A DNA stretch of 6,832 nt. It comes from CAZAGT01 sp964484515 (lineage in GTDB: Bacteria > Desulfobacterota > DSM-4660 > Desulfatiglandales > HGW-15). The translations under genes and the position numbers were made by a program. The first letter of the stretch is position 1; every line of letters begins with the position of its first letter. The DNA lies in contig CAZAGT010000287.1 in NCBI GenBank assembly GCA_964484515.1, positions 1 through 6,832 on the forward strand. The letters are read 5' to 3'. Positions 6,123 through 6,832 of this stretch are shown piece after piece. The notes below the pieces were generated by a model. It saw nothing but the letters and a program-made list of their open reading frames with translations, did not search any database and was not told where the DNA came from.

Positions 6123-6467
6123 TCAAAATCGCGTACCCACGGCTTGTTCATAGAGCTGGCCCGAGAAGTGCTTGGTTACACCTTCGCGGGCGTTTGCCGG
6201 AAGACGCATGAGAATGGCGGCCGCAAACCGCGGGTCGAGTTGTGATGTGATCTCATGCAGAAATGCATCATCGGCACTTTTGAGCAGCGCCGCCGCATAG
6301 CTGACTTGCAGGTGTCTGAGTACACGTACCGCCAACCGAGCCGGCAGAGACCGAAGCACTTCGGCGGCCTCCTCCTCACCCATGCCTTCGAAAACGTGCG
6401 TCGCAGCGGCGAGATCGTGATCGAAGAGCTTTTCGATCAGCGGCAAAAGCACACGGGTCTCATTCAT
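6123..6467 (-). CDS. stand-alone MgtE N-terminal-domain protein
   Basis: The 114-residue product resembles the cytosolic N-terminal superhelical domain of MgtE magnesium transporters, the part that senses Mg2+ together with the CBS domains. Repeated helical motifs are visible: EEEAAEVLRSLPARLAVRVL (31-50), QVSYAAALLKSADD (54-67) and LDPRFAAAILMRLPANAR (77-94). The protein stops at TGA 6125-6123, just after the domain would end; there is no CBS pair and no membrane domain, whereas full MgtE is about 450 residues. The 51 bases before the next gene have no room for the missing parts, so this is a naturally short protein or an old truncation rather than a simple frameshift. The ATG at 6467 follows GGAG (6478-6475) by 7 bases and lies 12 bases after the YbbR-type gene. 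It may be a scaffold or regulatory partner; the role is unknown. Confidence 0.75.
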   Translation of the reverse strand: MNETRVLLPLIEKLFDHDLAAATHVFEGMGEEEAAEVLRSLPARLAVRVLRHLQVSYAAALLKSADDAFLHEITSQLDPRFAAAILMRLPANAREGVTKHFSGQLYEQAVGTRF

Positions 6468-6474
6468 GGTATGA

Positions 6475-6478
6475 CTCC
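6475..6478 (-). promoter_or_regulatory. ribosome binding site of the MgtE-N protein gene
   Basis: GGAG on the minus strand lies directly after the YbbR-type stop codon (6482-6480) and 7 bases before the ATG at 6467. The tight packing argues for co-transcription and fixes the start. Confidence 0.65.
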
Positions 6479-6479
6479 G

Positions 6480-6832
6480 TCACTTGCGGGCCGCCTCTTC
6501 AGCGGTCGTCAACGTGATGACCACCTCGACGTCGGGCCAGCGTTTGTCCGCCGGCTGAATCGAGGGGGGTGCGATGATCTTGCAGTAGATGGTCGTGTTC
6601 TCGGAGATGCTGTCCAGGTATATCGGCGTGGTGGTGAGGATCAACGGCTTTTCCTTGTTTTCAGCCGGTGGGGATAGCACCTTCACCATGCGGGGGTTCA
6701 GATCAACGGTTTGGATCTTCAGCCCCGCGGGAAGTTTGCCCACGAACTGCGGTTTGACGGCGAGCTCATGCTGCTTGAGTTCCGCCAGGGTGAGCGTCAC
6801 GCTGGAGGGCTCCACATCCAGCAGCTCCACTC
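6480..6832 (-). CDS. ybbR: YbbR/CdaR-domain protein, C-terminal part
   Basis: This is the 3' part of a gene that enters from the right edge; the GTG at 6830 is an internal valine codon, not a start. The 116 full residues contain one complete beta-rich YbbR repeat: the entry motif ELLDVEPSSVTLTL, then FVGKLPAGLKIQTVDLNPRM ending at about residue 48, followed by MVKVLSPP, the TTPIYLDSISENTT region and the final VEVVITLTTAEE. YbbR proteins (CdaR in Bacillus) are usually membrane-anchored with several such repeats outside the cytoplasm, and regulate the diadenylate cyclase CdaA, whose gene normally precedes them. That N-terminal part and any cdaA gene would lie beyond the window. It ends 12 bases before the MgtE-N gene. 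The domain call is good; the regulatory role is from family knowledge. Confidence 0.8.
   Translation of the reverse strand, partial: VELLDVEPSSVTLTLAELKQHELAVKPQFVGKLPAGLKIQTVDLNPRMVKVLSPPAENKEKPLILTTTPIYLDSISENTTIYCKIIAPPSIQPADKRWPDVEVVITLTTAEEAARK

Overview
The window looks like a piece of a draft or metagenome-assembled genome of an anaerobic bacterium, most likely a Deltaproteobacterium (Desulfobacterota). The pointers are a PAS protein with a C-terminal double-CxxC module that I associate with that group, a short lidless Hsp70, a YbbR-type protein, a hydrogenase maturation protease and a Gram-negative style full-length MprF. This is inference; no rRNA or other taxonomic marker is present. 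A run of ten Ns (2925-2934) marks a scaffold join, so gene order across that point depends on the assembly.

Left part, plus strand (1-2924): the C-terminal end of a DedA-family membrane protein, then a complete 851-residue MprF (lysyl/aminoacyl-phosphatidylglycerol synthase and flippase), then the start of a gene overlapping the mprF stop by ATGA and cut off by the gap. DedA and MprF are both envelope-lipid membrane proteins. Members of both families are linked to cationic-peptide resistance, so this looks like an envelope-defence or lipid-homeostasis segment.

Middle, minus strand (3005-5317, read right to left): a 517-residue Hsp70-family protein with its own sigma70-like promoter (TTGACA, 16-base spacer, TATGCT) and a 13-base palindrome just upstream of the -35. 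A 227-residue PAS protein with a C-terminal Cys4 module follows 75 bases downstream. The Hsp70 keeps the nucleotide-binding motifs and a recognisable beta substrate-binding domain. It lacks the helical lid and the canonical hydrophobic interdomain linker. No J-protein or GrpE gene is nearby. Hsp70 plus PAS may form a two-gene unit.

Right part, minus strand (5604-6832): the C-terminal end of a YbbR/CdaR-type protein, a 114-residue stand-alone MgtE N-domain protein 12 bases after it with a clear GGAG ribosome binding site, and after 51 more bases a HybD-type hydrogenase maturation protease with its metal ligands intact. No hydrogenase structural gene is visible. The three are co-oriented and closely spaced, so one transcript is plausible.

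No tRNA, rRNA, CRISPR array, insertion sequence or convincing rho-independent terminator was seen. The most interesting items are the lidless Hsp70 paired with a PAS/Cys4 protein, the orphan MgtE N-domain beside YbbR, and the gene coupled to mprF that the gap hides.
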